Of a stretch of 61,618 bases of DNA, positions 25,148 to 33,126 are shown piece by piece. The notes beneath the pieces were generated by a model. The model was not told the origin of the DNA and searched no databases. It saw nothing but the letters and a program-made list of their open reading frames with translations. Positions within the stretch are counted from its first letter, which is position 1. Every line of letters begins with the position of its first letter. The position numbers and the translations under genes are program-made. This DNA is from Chloroflexota bacterium (GTDB taxonomy: Bacteria; Chloroflexota; Anaerolineae; Caldilineales; Caldilineaceae), in NCBI GenBank assembly GCA_018969295.1, contig JAGWYN010000026.1, forward strand, positions 1-61,618. Reading direction: 5' to 3'.

Positions 25148-26149
25148 ATGCAGCTCTTTTGGGTCGACTGTGCAGAGGCTGGCCAGCGCATCGACCGCTG
25201 GCTGGCAGACCGCATGCCAGGCCGCAGCCGCAGCGAGATCCAACGCTGGATTCGCCAGGGCGCAGTCCAGGTAGGTGGCCAGCCAGCAAAAGCAGGCCAC
25301 GCCATCGCGGCAGGAGAGCAGGTCGCCGTCGATGTGCCGCCCATCAGCCCGGCAGCCACGTTGGCCGGCGAACCCATCCCGCTGACCATCCTCTACGAAG
25401 ACGACGACCTGCTGATCGTCGACAAACCCGCCGGCATGGTCGTCCACCCCTCCCCGGGCCACGACCACGGCACCTTGGTGCATGCAGTGCTCCATCACTG
25501 CCCCCAAATCGAAGGGGTCGGCGGCGAACAACGGCCCGGCATCGTCCACCGTCTGGACAAAGAGACCTCTGGGGTGATTGCTGTCGCCAAAAATGACCCC
25601 GCTCACCGCTACTTGCAGGCGCAATTCAAGGAGCGGACTGTCTACAAAGAGTATCTTGCCTTGGTGGAAGGACGGATGACGCCGCCGCGCGGACGCATTC
25701 ATGCCCCGATCGGGCGCCATCCAACCGATCATACCCGCCAGGTTGTGATGCCGCCCGATCGAGCTGCCGGCCACTCGGCTGGGCGGGAAGCGATCACCGA
25801 CTACTCCGTGCTGGCGGTCTATTCGCTCCCTCTGACCGGCTCCAGCAATGCGACTGCCACCTTTTCTTTGGTCAGCGCCGAACTGCATACGGGACGGACC
25901 CACCAGATTCGTGTCCACTTTGCCTGGCGCCAGCATCCGGTCGTCGGCGACAGCGTTTATGGCTTCCGCCATCAACGGCTACTCTTGTCGCGCCATTTCC
26001 TCCACGCCCACCGACTTCGCCTGCGCCTGCCTCAAGACGGTGCGGAACATGAATTCTGGGCCCCGCTGCCCGGCACGCTCCAGAGTGTGCTGGATCGGCT
26101 GGCCGCAGAAGAGGCTGGCAAGGGGTCTACAGCCCCGATCCCCCTCTGA
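25148..26149 (+). CDS. RluD-type 23S rRNA pseudouridine synthase
   Basis: 333 residues. N-terminal S4 RNA-binding domain (RIDRWLADRMPGRSRSEIQRW) and RluA-family catalytic domain with HRLDKETSGVIAVAKN, containing the catalytic Asp, then VYKEYLALVEG and HTGRTHQIRVHFAW. It would convert U to pseudouridine in 23S rRNA. Directly downstream of lspA, as usual. An upstream TTG (25139) overlapping the lspA stop is an alternative start. Confidence 0.92.
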   Translation: MQLFWVDCAEAGQRIDRWLADRMPGRSRSEIQRWIRQGAVQVGGQPAKAGHAIAAGEQVAVDVPPISPAATLAGEPIPLTILYEDDDLLIVDKPAGMVVHPSPGHDHGTLVHAVLHHCPQIEGVGGEQRPGIVHRLDKETSGVIAVAKNDPAHRYLQAQFKERTVYKEYLALVEGRMTPPRGRIHAPIGRHPTDHTRQVVMPPDRAAGHSAGREAITDYSVLAVYSLPLTGSSNATATFSLVSAELHTGRTHQIRVHFAWRQHPVVGDSVYGFRHQRLLLSRHFLHAHRLRLRLPQDGAEHEFWAPLPGTLQSVLDRLAAEEAGKGSTAPIPL

Positions 26150-26177
26150 GCCGTCGTTTCATGCGGAGAATCTATCG

Positions 26178-27563
26178 GTGATCCAGATGCAGCCCACTGT
26201 TCAACCGCTCAGCCGCGTCAAAAAACCGATGGCATGGCCGATCGGGCCCTTGTTTTACCGACGCTGGCTGTTGGCGCTGGCGCTGGGCGCTGTCGTCCTG
26301 CTGGCCGGCTCGGCCAGCGTCGACAGCGGCAGCCAGCTGCGCCAGAGCCTGGACAGCAAAGTGCATGGCGACACCTGGGATCTGCTTGGCTGGGAAATAC
26401 AGGCGATCGCAGCCAAACTTCGCGCCGGGCAGCTGGCTGCCCCTCTGTCTGCGGACGAACCAGCCAGCCAGGTCACAACCTATCTGGAAAGAGCCCACCA
26501 GGCAGGCGAGTTGGAAAGGAAAGTCGAACGACTGTACAGCGAAGCGGGGGCCCCGGCAGCCACCCACCCGCAGCTGGCCACCCTTGAAAAAGAACTCACC
26601 CAGCTGCGCGCAGCCCAGCAAGAGATCCGGCCAGCGGTCGAGGCGATTTTAGAAGCACAGATCAGCGCCGAGGTGCGTGCGGCCGGGCTCACCTTCTGGG
26701 GCCAGGCCTTTCCGCCGGTCTGGTTCACCTTTACCGACCCACCCAAAAAACTGGTCGTCAGCCCGCGCGGGCGAATTCTGACTGCTCACTATGCGATGTT
26801 GCGCCCAGACCTTCTTCCAGAACGCCGGGAGTCGATCGAACAGGCCATTCTGGCCGACGACAACCTGAGCGCCTACATCACCAATATCGGCGGATTGGGG
26901 GCCTACCCAACCCAGGTCGTCGACCGCGCCCCGCTCGAATGGGTGCTCACAACCGTGGCGCACGAGTGGGTACACAACTACCTGACCCTTCACCCTCTCG
27001 GCATCCACTACAACAACACCCCCGAACTGACCCTCATCAACGAGACCGTCGCCGAAATCGTCGGCAACGAACTGGGGCAACGTGCGCTGGAAAAGCAGTA
27101 CCCGGCCTACGCGCTGGCGGACCGCACCGCCGAGCAGACCGAGCCCGCCGAGCAGACCGAGCCCGCCGAGCAGACCGAGCCCGCCGAGCAGACCGAGCCC
27201 GCCGAGCAGACCGAGCCCGCCGAGCTTCCAGCATTCGATTTCAACCGTGAGATGCGCCATACCCGCGAGATCGTCGACCAGTACCTGGCACTCGGGCGCA
27301 TCACAGACGCCGAAGCCTACATGGAGATCCGCCGCCTGCTCTTTGTCGAGAACGGCTACCCCATCCGCAAGCTCAACCAGGCCTACTTTGCCTTTCACGG
27401 CAGCTATGGAACCAGCGCAGCTGCTACCAGCCCGCTGGGGGCCCAGTTGATCGAACTGCGTTCTCTGACGCCAGATGTGAAAAGCTTTCTCGAGGCGGTG
27501 CGCGGCCTCACCGCTGCCGAACAGCTTGCTCCGGTGCTGGCCGCGTGGCGGTCGCGTGGCTGA
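26178..27563 (+). CDS. membrane-anchored HExxH metalloprotease-like protein
   Basis: 461 residues. A single membrane helix at about 33-53 (LLALALGAVVLLAG) predicts an N-terminal anchor with the body outside. A coiled-coil-rich middle precedes the metal motif TVAHEWVHNYLT (HEWVH), followed about 30 residues later by INETVAEIVGNELG, whose Glu would be the third ligand of a gluzincin. Downstream are five QTEPAE repeats and a helical tail. Substrate is unknown. GTG 26178 is chosen because GGAG is 9 nt upstream; the ATG at 26187 is an alternative. It follows the RluD-type gene by 28 bp. Confidence 0.7.
   Translation: MIQMQPTVQPLSRVKKPMAWPIGPLFYRRWLLALALGAVVLLAGSASVDSGSQLRQSLDSKVHGDTWDLLGWEIQAIAAKLRAGQLAAPLSADEPASQVTTYLERAHQAGELERKVERLYSEAGAPAATHPQLATLEKELTQLRAAQQEIRPAVEAILEAQISAEVRAAGLTFWGQAFPPVWFTFTDPPKKLVVSPRGRILTAHYAMLRPDLLPERRESIEQAILADDNLSAYITNIGGLGAYPTQVVDRAPLEWVLTTVAHEWVHNYLTLHPLGIHYNNTPELTLINETVAEIVGNELGQRALEKQYPAYALADRTAEQTEPAEQTEPAEQTEPAEQTEPAEQTEPAELPAFDFNREMRHTREIVDQYLALGRITDAEAYMEIRRLLFVENGYPIRKLNQAYFAFHGSYGTSAAATSPLGAQLIELRSLTPDVKSFLEAVRGLTAAEQLAPVLAAWRSRG
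27129..27218. repeat. five 18-bp tandem repeats inside the HExxH gene
   Basis: Five consecutive copies of GCCGAGCAGACCGAGCCC, encoding AEQTEP five times. The repeat lies just after the putative metal-binding helix and encodes an acidic hinge. Unit length is a multiple of three, so copy changes keep the frame. Confidence 0.9.
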
Positions 27564-27573
27564 GCCACGCGAC
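27551..27573 (+). terminator. hairpin with the stop codon in its loop
   Basis: GTCGCGTGGC (27551-27560) and GCCACGCGAC (27564-27573) enclose TGA, the stop codon of the HExxH gene. No T run follows, so it may be a factor-dependent terminator or a 3' stabilising structure. Downstream sequence (GACCGTGAGGGG) matches part of the dispersed repeat family. Confidence 0.5.
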
Positions 27574-27618
27574 CGTGAGGGGCAAACCGTTGCTGAGATG
27601 AAATTCCTGTTTCTGCGC

Positions 27619-27648
27619 TTGACAACCCACAAGCGGGTATGCTACATT
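27619..27648 (+). promoter_or_regulatory. promoter of the ABC exporter leader, with palindrome
   Basis: TTGACA (27619-27624), 18-nt spacer, TACATT (27643-27648). Just after the expected start, ATGAGAAATTCTCAT (27657-27671) is a 15-bp palindrome, a candidate repressor operator. The 408-bp gap 27564-27971 holds this promoter, a leader ORF and two terminators, and no other gene. Confidence 0.6.
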
Positions 27649-27714
27649 GGGGACAGATGAGAAATTCTCATGCAGACGCTCTCTAAAATGAGCTGACAGA
27701 CAATGGAGCTTTTG

Positions 27715-27795
27715 ATGATGAGCCATTCACCCCAAGCTGGTCCCGTTGATAGGGTTGCCTGTCAAGGAAGCAGTGTGTCTGCCCCGCATGAGTAG
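27715..27795 (+). CDS. 26-residue leader peptide of the ABC exporter
   Basis: GGAG (27705-27708) lies 6 nt ahead of ATG 27715; the peptide starts MMSHSPQAGPVDRV and ends at TAG 27793-27795. The first terminator begins 19 nt later. The position matches leader peptides that control antibiotic-resistance ABC genes by ribosome stalling (for example bmrB before bmrCD in Bacillus subtilis). It has no recognisable stall motif. Coding status rests on the ribosome site and location only. Confidence 0.5.
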   Translation: MMSHSPQAGPVDRVACQGSSVSAPHE

Positions 27796-27813
27796 ACTGT
27801 AAAGTCGCATGAC

Positions 27814-27851
27814 AAAGCCGCACGCACTGCACCGGTGCCTGCGGCTTTTTT
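27814..27851 (+). terminator. first intrinsic terminator before the ABC exporter
   Basis: AAAGCCGCA (27814-27822) pairs with TGCGGCTTT (27840-27848), with an inner GCACCGGTGC self-pair, followed by T to 27851. It lies between the leader ORF and the exporter and so is a likely attenuator. Confidence 0.85.
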
Positions 27852-27912
27852 GTTTGCTCCGTCTGTCCTTGGCGCGAACGCCTTGCAGACCGCAACCTCC
27901 TCCAAGCCCACC

Positions 27913-27950
27913 AGGCATCGGCATTTTTGTCCGGATGCCTGTTTTTTTTT
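27913..27950 (+). terminator. second intrinsic terminator before the ABC exporter
   Basis: AGGCATCGG (27913-27921) pairs with CCGGATGCCT (27931-27940, one bulge), followed by nine T (27942-27950). The exporter ATG is 22 nt later. Two terminators in series would strongly limit basal expression. Confidence 0.85.
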
Positions 27951-27971
27951 GTTCAGAGCGCAGGAAAACTC

Positions 27972-29801
27972 ATGTTCGCAGACAATTCACCTCCTCCCGC
28001 AGCACTCGATTTCGACCTGAAACAGACCGTTGACGTCAACAAACTGATCGGTTTTTGGCGGTTGATGACCGGTTTCCGCATCAGCTATCTCTTTTCGACG
28101 CTCAGCATGGGGCTTGCAGCCATCATGAACACTGCAACCTTTTTGTTGCTGCGCTATTTTATCGACCACTATCTGGTGGCCAGCGACCGCACTCTACATC
28201 TGGCCGTCTATGTCGGTGGCTTTCTCGGATTGGCGGCCATTCAGTCGCTGAGCACCTTCAACAGCCGACAGCTGGCAGCCAAAACAGCGGAAGGCATTGC
28301 CCTTCGGCTGCGCGAATACCTCTACGACCATCTGCAGCGGCTGCACTTTACCTACCACGACCAGACCCAGACCGGCGATCTGATCCAACGCGCTACGTCA
28401 GACATCGATACGATTCGACGTTTTTTTGCGGACCAGGCGATTGAAGCCGGGCGGATTGTGGTGCTCTTCGTCGTCAACCTGCTCGCAATCTATCTGCTCG
28501 ATTGGCGTCTGGCCTGGGTCTCCATCCTCGTCGTGCCCTTCGTGCTCGTCCTCTCCGTCTTCTTCTTTCGCCGCGTCGAACAAGCCTACGACGCCTACCA
28601 ACAACAGGAAGCCAAACTGTCAAGCACGCTGCAAGAAAATCTGAGCGGGGTCAGGGTGGTCAAAGCCTTTGCTCGCCAGGCCTACGAAGAGGAAAAATTT
28701 GACAAGGTCAACCGCGAAAAATATGCCCGCGGCCGCCATCTTCTGCTGATGCATGCCCTGTTCTGGCCCATCACCGACATCCTCTGCGGCGGACAGATGA
28801 TCGGCGGCTTTCTCTTCGGCGGCTGGCTGACTATCCAGGGAGAGCTCACCATCGGCACCTATATCGCCTATGCCGGGCTGGTCGGCTGGATCCTCTGGCC
28901 ACTGCGCAATCTGGGCCGGCTGATTGTGCAGATGTCCGAAGGGCTGGTTTCGTTCGGCAGAATCCGAGAAATTCTCGTCGAGGAGCGTGAACCCATCGCC
29001 GAAGGCACTGTACGCCCAGACCGCCCGATCCGCGGCGAGATCGTCTTCGAGAATGTCTCTCTCACCTATGCAGGCACCGACCGGGCCGCCCTGAACGGAA
29101 TCAGCTTCACCGTCCAGCCGGGCCAGTCGGTCGCACTGCTGGGGGGCACAGGTTCGGGAAAGTCCTCTTTGGTCAGCCTGCTCCCCCGCTTTTATGAGTA
29201 CAGCGGCGGCCGGATCCTGCTCGACGGGATCGAACTCAAAGAATACCCACGACACTTTCTCCGCCAGCAGATCGGGATCGTCGAGCAAGAACCCTTCCTG
29301 TTCAGCCGCACCGTGCGAGACAACATCACCTATGGAGTGGTGCGCGCCGTCGCTGACAACGAGGTCGAAGCCCACGCACGCGCGGCAGCCATCCACGATG
29401 TGATCCGAGACAAACTGCCCCACGGCTATGCCACCCTGGTCGGCGAACGGGGCATCACCCTCTCCGGCGGGCAAAAACAGCGCGTGGCGATCGCCCGAAC
29501 CCTGCTCAAAGACCCCAGCATCTTGATCCTGGACGACTCGACCTCGGCAGTCGACTTCGAAACCGAAGCCGCAATCCGCCACGAGCTGCACAGGCTGATG
29601 CAAGGACGCACGACCTTTATCATCGCCCACCGCATCCAAAGCGTCATGCAAGCCGATCTGATCCTGGTGCTGGATCACGGACAGATTGTGCAGCAAGGCA
29701 ACCACGCCGAACTGGTCACCCAACCCGGAATCTACCGTTCCATCTATCTGGCCCAGACCCGTCTGGAAGCCGAACTCGAAAAGGAGCTCTCACATGGCTG
29801 A
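27972..29801 (+). CDS. heterodimeric multidrug ABC exporter, subunit with degenerate Walker B
   Basis: 609 residues: six-helix membrane domain (about 25-320) and one nucleotide-binding domain with Walker A LLGGTGSGKSS, signature LSGGQKQR, Walker B LILDDSTSAVD and switch His in IAHRIQ. The residue after the Walker B Asp is Asp instead of the catalytic Glu, as in the inactive-site subunit of heterodimers such as TM287/288 and BmrCD. It probably pumps drugs or lipids out of the cell together with the next gene. AGGA precedes ATG 27972. It overlaps the next gene by 8 bp. Confidence 0.92.
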   Translation: MFADNSPPPAALDFDLKQTVDVNKLIGFWRLMTGFRISYLFSTLSMGLAAIMNTATFLLLRYFIDHYLVASDRTLHLAVYVGGFLGLAAIQSLSTFNSRQLAAKTAEGIALRLREYLYDHLQRLHFTYHDQTQTGDLIQRATSDIDTIRRFFADQAIEAGRIVVLFVVNLLAIYLLDWRLAWVSILVVPFVLVLSVFFFRRVEQAYDAYQQQEAKLSSTLQENLSGVRVVKAFARQAYEEEKFDKVNREKYARGRHLLLMHALFWPITDILCGGQMIGGFLFGGWLTIQGELTIGTYIAYAGLVGWILWPLRNLGRLIVQMSEGLVSFGRIREILVEEREPIAEGTVRPDRPIRGEIVFENVSLTYAGTDRAALNGISFTVQPGQSVALLGGTGSGKSSLVSLLPRFYEYSGGRILLDGIELKEYPRHFLRQQIGIVEQEPFLFSRTVRDNITYGVVRAVADNEVEAHARAAAIHDVIRDKLPHGYATLVGERGITLSGGQKQRVAIARTLLKDPSILILDDSTSAVDFETEAAIRHELHRLMQGRTTFIIAHRIQSVMQADLILVLDHGQIVQQGNHAELVTQPGIYRSIYLAQTRLEAELEKELSHG

Positions 29802-31668
29802 CCCCATCGAATTTGAAGAGGAAGAGTTCAACACTTCTTTCAACGGCCAGACCTTTCGGCGCCTGGTCGGGCTGATCTTTGTCTACCCGCTCTGGGTGAT
29901 CGGGTTTCTCAGCGCTGTAATCCTGGTCTCCAGCCTGGATTCCTATTTTACCTTCCTGAGCAAACGCATCATCGACGAAGGCATCGTGGCCGCCAACTGG
30001 GCACTGCTCGTCCAGATCGCCCAACATTACGGCGCCATCCTGCTGTTTCAGGCAGGCGCCGTCTTCGTCTTCATCTATCTGGGGGGAGTGCTGGGAGAAC
30101 GGGTCCGCTACGACCTGCGTCGCCGCCTCTTTGCCCATCTACAACGGCTGTCGTTGCCCTATTATAACCGCACACCGGTCGGCTGGATCATCAGCCGCGT
30201 CACCTCAGATACCGAACGGGTCGCCGAGTTGATGACCTGGGGACTCCTCGATGTGACCTTTGCCGCCGTCAATATTCTGACCGCACTCTGGTTTATGGCG
30301 CAGATCTCCTGGCCGCTGACCTGGATTGTTATGGCGATCGTCCCGGTGATTGTCGCAGTCGCTATCTTCTTCCAGCAGCGGATTATCACCCAGTACCGCG
30401 AGGTGCGGCGGATCAACTCCAAGATCACCGGCTCCTACAACGAGACGATCACAGGGGTGCGTGTGATCAAAGCGCTCGACCGCGAAGAGGCCAATCTGCG
30501 CGAGTTTGGCCACCTGACCAGCGAGATGTACCGGGCCAGCTACCGGGCTGCCTGGTATTCAGCCCTCTTCCTGCCCTCCATCCAGATGATCGGCTCGCTG
30601 GCGGTTGCCGGTATTCTGCTCTACGCTGGCGTCACGACAGAACCGGGCGGGCTGAGCGTGGGCAGCATCTATGCCTTCATTTCATACGTGCTTTTGATGA
30701 TCTGGCCCATCCAAGAACTGGCCAGAGTCTTTGCCGAGATGCAGCAGGCGATCGCTTCAGGCGAACGGATCTTCTCGCTGCTCGATGCGGTCCCCGACAT
30801 CGTCGACACACCCAATGCCTACGCCGTTGACAGCCTGCGCGGGGACATTGTCTTCGAAAATGTAGACTTTGCCTACGAAGAAGGCCGACCCATTCTGAAA
30901 AATTTCAACCTGCACATCACCTGCGGAGAGACGATCGCCCTGGTCGGACCGACCGGAGGCGGCAAAAGCACCATCGCCAATCTGGTCTGCCGGTTCTTTG
31001 AACCGACCGGCGGACGCATTCTGATCGCAGGGCACGACTACACCCACCTGACCCAGCACTCGCTGCAGTCGCACATCGGGGTGGTGCTGCAAACACCCCA
31101 TCTCTTCTCGGGCACCATCCTCGAAAATCTGCGCTATGGCCGGTTAGACGCCAGCGACGCAGACATCGAAGCCGCAGCCCGCCTGGCCGGCGCCCACGAC
31201 TTCATCATGGGGCTGGAAAAAGGCTACACCGAACAGGTCGGTGAGGGAGGGGTGCTCCTCTCAACCGGACAAAAACAGCTGCTCAGCCTGGCGCGCGCTG
31301 TGCTCGCACAGCCTGATATTTTTATCATGGACGAGGCCACCGCCAGCGTAGATACACTCACCGAAGGGCTCATCCAACAGGGGATGGATACACTCATGCG
31401 CGAATGCACCAGCTTTGTGATCGCCCACCGCCTCTCCACCATCCGCAACGCCACACGCATCCTGGTCGTCGAAGACGGTCGAATCCAGGAGCAGGGCACC
31501 CACCGCGAATTGCTCAGCCAGGGCGGACACTACTATCGACTCTACACCCAACAGTTCCAACAAGACGTGGTGGGGCAGATCAACGAGATGCAGGCGGCAC
31601 AGCCCCAGACCGACCTGGAGCCCCCCCTCCAGAACGGCCAGCGCGAGCCCGCACTGACGGTCTGCTGA
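29794..31668 (+). CDS. heterodimeric multidrug ABC exporter, subunit with degenerate signature
   Basis: 624 residues, same exporter layout as its partner. Walker A VGPTGGGKST, Walker B FIMDEATASVD with the catalytic Glu present, switch His in IAHRLS. The signature is LSTGQKQ instead of LSGGQ. In the dimer, this altered signature faces the Asp-bearing Walker B of the first subunit, so one ATP site is degenerate and the other (LSGGQ plus Glu) is canonical. A long acidic N-terminus (EFEEEEFN) precedes the first helix. AAGGAG lies 7 nt before the ATG within the upstream gene. Confidence 0.92.
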   Translation: MADPIEFEEEEFNTSFNGQTFRRLVGLIFVYPLWVIGFLSAVILVSSLDSYFTFLSKRIIDEGIVAANWALLVQIAQHYGAILLFQAGAVFVFIYLGGVLGERVRYDLRRRLFAHLQRLSLPYYNRTPVGWIISRVTSDTERVAELMTWGLLDVTFAAVNILTALWFMAQISWPLTWIVMAIVPVIVAVAIFFQQRIITQYREVRRINSKITGSYNETITGVRVIKALDREEANLREFGHLTSEMYRASYRAAWYSALFLPSIQMIGSLAVAGILLYAGVTTEPGGLSVGSIYAFISYVLLMIWPIQELARVFAEMQQAIASGERIFSLLDAVPDIVDTPNAYAVDSLRGDIVFENVDFAYEEGRPILKNFNLHITCGETIALVGPTGGGKSTIANLVCRFFEPTGGRILIAGHDYTHLTQHSLQSHIGVVLQTPHLFSGTILENLRYGRLDASDADIEAAARLAGAHDFIMGLEKGYTEQVGEGGVLLSTGQKQLLSLARAVLAQPDIFIMDEATASVDTLTEGLIQQGMDTLMRECTSFVIAHRLSTIRNATRILVVEDGRIQEQGTHRELLSQGGHYYRLYTQQFQQDVVGQINEMQAAQPQTDLEPPLQNGQREPALTVC

Positions 31669-31717
31669 CAAGAGGCTGAACACCGCACACCCATTGCAAA
31701 CTTGGAGCCTTGCCCAG

Positions 31718-31746
31718 CTGACAAATTTCTACAAATCGTGTATGCT
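31718..31746 (+). promoter_or_regulatory. promoter of the DedA/VTT gene
   Basis: CTGACA (31718-31723), 17 nt, TATGCT (31741-31746). The leader to ATG 31821 is about 65 nt. Confidence 0.6.
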
Positions 31747-31820
31747 GTGCCCAGGTCACCGCACACCCAATCTGCAAAAGCTGTGACCTGAGCAACACAG
31801 CTGACAGGACAAACGACTCC

Positions 31821-32555
31821 ATGTTCGGTTCTAGCAATCGATGGCGGGACGGCGGAATTCTGATACTCTTGCTTGCAGCCCTGGGCGTGCTGATCGGGTG
31901 GCTCAACGAGCCGATTGCAGGCGCGCTGGAGGCTGCGGAGAATGTGCGCAGCTGGATCATTGGCTTCGGCCCATCGGCCCCGATCGCCTATGTGACCTTT
32001 TTTGCGGCACAAATTCTGATAGCCCCCCTGCCCGGCAGTTTTCTGTCGGTGCTGGGGGGCTACCTGTTCGGTTTTTTTCAAGGTCTGTTGCTCAGCCTGC
32101 TCGGACTTTCGATCGGCGTTCTTTCGGCGATGTGGATCGGCCGCTCCCTGGGGCGCCGACTCCTGGAACGGTTTTTCGACCGCAGCGAGTTGATCCGCTG
32201 GGAACGCAAGCTGCGGCTGCGTTCGCCGCTGCTCTGGTTTGTCCTCTTTCTCTTCCCACTGCCGGATCTGGTGATCTATCTCGCCGGCATGGGGACGATG
32301 CCGCTGCGCTGGCTGGCTCCCGCAGCGCTGCTGGGCCGCGGCATCGGGGTCGTGATCGGCAGCAGCGTCGGCACGGCCAGCCTCTACCTGCCCGCCTGGT
32401 TCGTGGTCGGCCAGTGGGCGCTGCTGCTCGTGCTCGGCGGGCTGGCCTATCGCTTTCAACGCCCGCTGCGCTATCACCTGATTGTCCAGCTGCGCCGGGG
32501 CCGCCGTCTGCTGCGCGCCGTCGCACGAGCCCCGCTCGGCTCGACCTTCCGCTGA
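31821..32555 (+). CDS. DedA/TVP38-like VTT-domain membrane protein
   Basis: 244 residues with five or six membrane segments. The VTT signature is visible in APLPGSFLSVLGGYLFGFFQG and FLFPLPDLVIYLAGMGTMPLRW. The family includes flippases for undecaprenyl phosphate or phospholipids and proteins of membrane homeostasis. The C-terminus is strongly basic. It follows the ABC exporter by 152 bp with its own promoter. Confidence 0.85.
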   Translation: MFGSSNRWRDGGILILLLAALGVLIGWLNEPIAGALEAAENVRSWIIGFGPSAPIAYVTFFAAQILIAPLPGSFLSVLGGYLFGFFQGLLLSLLGLSIGVLSAMWIGRSLGRRLLERFFDRSELIRWERKLRLRSPLLWFVLFLFPLPDLVIYLAGMGTMPLRWLAPAALLGRGIGVVIGSSVGTASLYLPAWFVVGQWALLLVLGGLAYRFQRPLRYHLIVQLRRGRRLLRAVARAPLGSTFR

Positions 32556-32557
32556 AG

Positions 32558-32583
32558 GCTGGCTTGCCTGCGGGCAAGCCAGC
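32558..32583. terminator. shared hairpin between convergent genes
   Basis: GCTGGCTTGCC (32558-32568) pairs perfectly with GGCAAGCCAGC (32573-32583) over a four-base loop. It sits between the stops of the VTT gene and rpiB and could end both transcripts, although no long T run is present on either strand. Confidence 0.65.
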
Positions 32584-32591
32584 TCCCCCGC

Positions 32592-33059
32592 CTACCGCTG
32601 GGCGCGGTATTTCTCGTCCAGACTGTCGATCTTGGCAACTTTGGGGGCAGAGCGCCCCCCCTGAAATTCGCTCTCCAGCCAGACATCGATCAGCTTCTCA
32701 GCCACCGCAGCCCCCGTAATCTGGGCCCCAAAGGTGATGATCTGGGCGTTGTTGCTGGCGACTGCCCGCTCAGCCGTGTACGGGTCCTGCACACAGACCG
32801 CACGCACCCCCGGCACTTTGTTGGCCACAATCGCCATCCCCGCCCCCGTCCCACAGACCAGAATCCCCCGCGCATACTGGCCCGCCCCCACCTCTTCCGC
32901 CACCCTCGCCCCCACATCCGGATAGTCGACCGGCGTCTTCTCGTTGACCCCCATGTCCACCACCTGGTACCCCTTCTTGACCAGATAGTCGCGGATCGCA
33001 TCTTTCAACGCCATTCCCAAATGATCGGCGCCCAGCACGATCGGTGAGTTTTTGTCCAT
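32592..33059 (-). CDS. RpiB/LacAB-family sugar-phosphate isomerase
   Basis: 155 residues. GADHLGMALK near the start, the active-site Cys in LVCGTGAGMAIVANK and the RAVCVQDPYTAERAV segment define the RpiB family. The fold interconverts ribose-5-P and ribulose-5-P, or related aldose/ketose phosphates (in erythritol pathways an RpiB homologue handles erythrose/erythrulose phosphates). AGGAGGAG precedes the ATG at 33059; GTG 33062 is the alternative. Last gene of the sugar operon, 67 bp after the AraM-like gene. Confidence 0.9.
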   Translation of the reverse strand: MDKNSPIVLGADHLGMALKDAIRDYLVKKGYQVVDMGVNEKTPVDYPDVGARVAEEVGAGQYARGILVCGTGAGMAIVANKVPGVRAVCVQDPYTAERAVASNNAQIITFGAQITGAAVAEKLIDVWLESEFQGGRSAPKVAKIDSLDEKYRAQR

Positions 33060-33126
33060 CACACTCCTCCTCCTAATTTGTCTCTCATTGGCACCCTCTT
33101 CTCACAGCGTTCTCCCCCAAAGGCCG

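Noticed and set aside
27650..27857. possible 6S RNA or metabolite riboswitch before the ABC exporter
   Set aside because: No 6S central bubble or known riboswitch core was recognised; the leader ORF and terminator explain the region better.
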